Assembly (NCBI RefSeq): GCF_027921745.1 | Contig: NC_079238.1 | Span: forward strand, 4,650,001 to 4,714,000 | Reading direction: 5' to 3' | From: Schizosaccharomyces osmophilus | Lineage: Eukaryota > Ascomycota > Schizosaccharomycetes > Schizosaccharomycetales > Schizosaccharomycetaceae | DNA length: 64,000 bases | Shown: one piece after another, positions 63,407 through 64,000 of the stretch | Layout of the letters: every line of letters starts with the position of its first letter | How positions within the stretch are numbered: position 1 is the first letter of the stretch | Position numbers and translations under genes: made by a program | The notes under the pieces: model-generated | Database searches by the model: none | Seen by the model: only the letters and a program-made list of their open reading frames with translations | Told to the model about the DNA's origin: nothing

Positions 63407-64000
63407 ATAGACAATTAAATACATGGAAACGAACGACATAAAACAATAGAGAAAGCCTATACATTTGTTTTCCGAAAAAAAAATTTATGAATTCCAAACA
63501 CGCAAAAAATTGAACGGGACCTACTGATAGAAATGGCTTAATAGAACTACTGTATAATTGTATGTACAAAGAAATTGAAAAAAAGTTGTATAGTATTGTC
63601 TATTCCTGCATTATCGGTGCTAGTTAGCGTCGTCTATTGGAAAACCAATTACGCAATTGATTTCTCGTTAAACCAGTTTCAAGACACAATTGGTAGTATT
63701 CTGAAGGTGTAGGATATGGATTATCAACATGAAGTAATAGCCAACGCATTAAATGAGCCTTGATACAATCTGCACAGGTATCTCTGGATGTCACTAAGGG
63801 ACGTCCACTCGCGTTACTTATGTGAATGCAGTTCAATACATTTGGTTTGAAAAGTTGAGCTTGTAAACTGAAGTTAAGAGTGTTTCGCGTGACATTTTCG
63901 TGTATTTTAACATTGCAGACGTGTTTAATTGATTCCAATATTTTAAAGCTCTCAAGAATGTACTTAGCAGGGACGTGTTTAACATCAACCAGTAGTCCAT
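63407..64000 (-). repeat. Silent P cassette (inverted, cut by window end)
   Basis: Reverse complement of mat1 41354-41947, no mismatch or gap seen over 594 bp. It includes the H1-like box (63422-63484), the Pi 3' flank and most of Pi. The Pc half and the left box must lie beyond the window. Confidence 0.93.
63624..64000 (-). CDS. matPi: Silent-cassette matPi (partial)
   Basis: Last 125 codons plus stop of Pi, identical to the mat1 copy, including the C-terminal homeodomain. The start codon would fall about 100 bp past the window edge. Presumably silenced as the P donor. Confidence 0.9.
   Translation of the reverse strand, partial: GLLVDVKHVPAKYILESFKILESIKHVCNVKIHENVTRNTLNFSLQAQLFKPNVLNCIHISNASGRPLVTSRDTCADCIKAHLMRWLLLHVDNPYPTPSEYYQLCLETGLTRNQLRNWFSNRRR

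Overview
The window is nuclear DNA of a fission yeast (genus Schizosaccharomyces) but not S. pombe itself. Most likely it belongs to the S. octosporus / S. osmophilus / S. cryophilus lineage. Four things support this: short introns with GTA(A/C/T)G donors and CTAAC-type branch sites; near-full-length homologues of fission-yeast-specific proteins (mating-type Mc, Mi, Pc and Pi; Sim4; Nif1); dispersed single 5S rRNA genes; and wtf-family genes lying between 5S genes. Comparison with S. pombe gene order is from memory, not from a search.

Layout. 0.4-8 kb: gef3 (RhoGEF), cyt1 (cytochrome c1), a beta-propeller lactonase-family gene, lcb1. 8.3-15.6 kb: sim4, then a 5S - wtf - wtf-like - 5S block, then ribosomal protein L10 (uL16). 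15.9-28.4 kb: iki1/Elp5, rps21, an Aim21/DUF3210-type acidic protein with 22-residue repeats, a GNAT acetyltransferase, a retained NDUFV1-like protein, edc3, mas2 and a mitochondrial IF3. 28.9-40 kb: ctr6, nif1, sui1 (eIF1), an SMP-domain lipid-transfer protein (Nvj2 type), cms1 and rga7. This order closely follows S. pombe chromosome II.

From 40.4 kb the window enters the mating-type region. mat1 (40.47-41.95 kb) carries P information: divergent matPc (alpha box) and matPi (homeodomain). It is followed by an L-like interval with mag2, rpt6, a urea transporter, an orphan coiled-coil gene and ribosomal P2. Next comes an ~11-12 kb gene-poor AT-rich tract (49.4-61.3 kb) holding a decayed Ty3/gypsy (Tf-type) retroelement and a likely solo LTR. 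Then there is a silent M cassette (61.29-62.83 kb, same orientation as mat1; Mi and Mc), a spacer of under 600 bp, and a silent P cassette in inverted orientation that runs off the window end. The cassettes share a 344-bp left box (H2-like) and a 63-bp right box (H1-like) with no mismatch seen by eye, as expected if they are homogenised by switching.

The most striking unexplained signal is compositional. The + strand is strongly G-rich and C-poor for several kb left of mat1 and strongly C-rich and G-poor for several kb right of it, while the mat1 cassette itself is balanced. The skew crosses genes and intergenic DNA alike, so it may record replication direction or repair at mat1.
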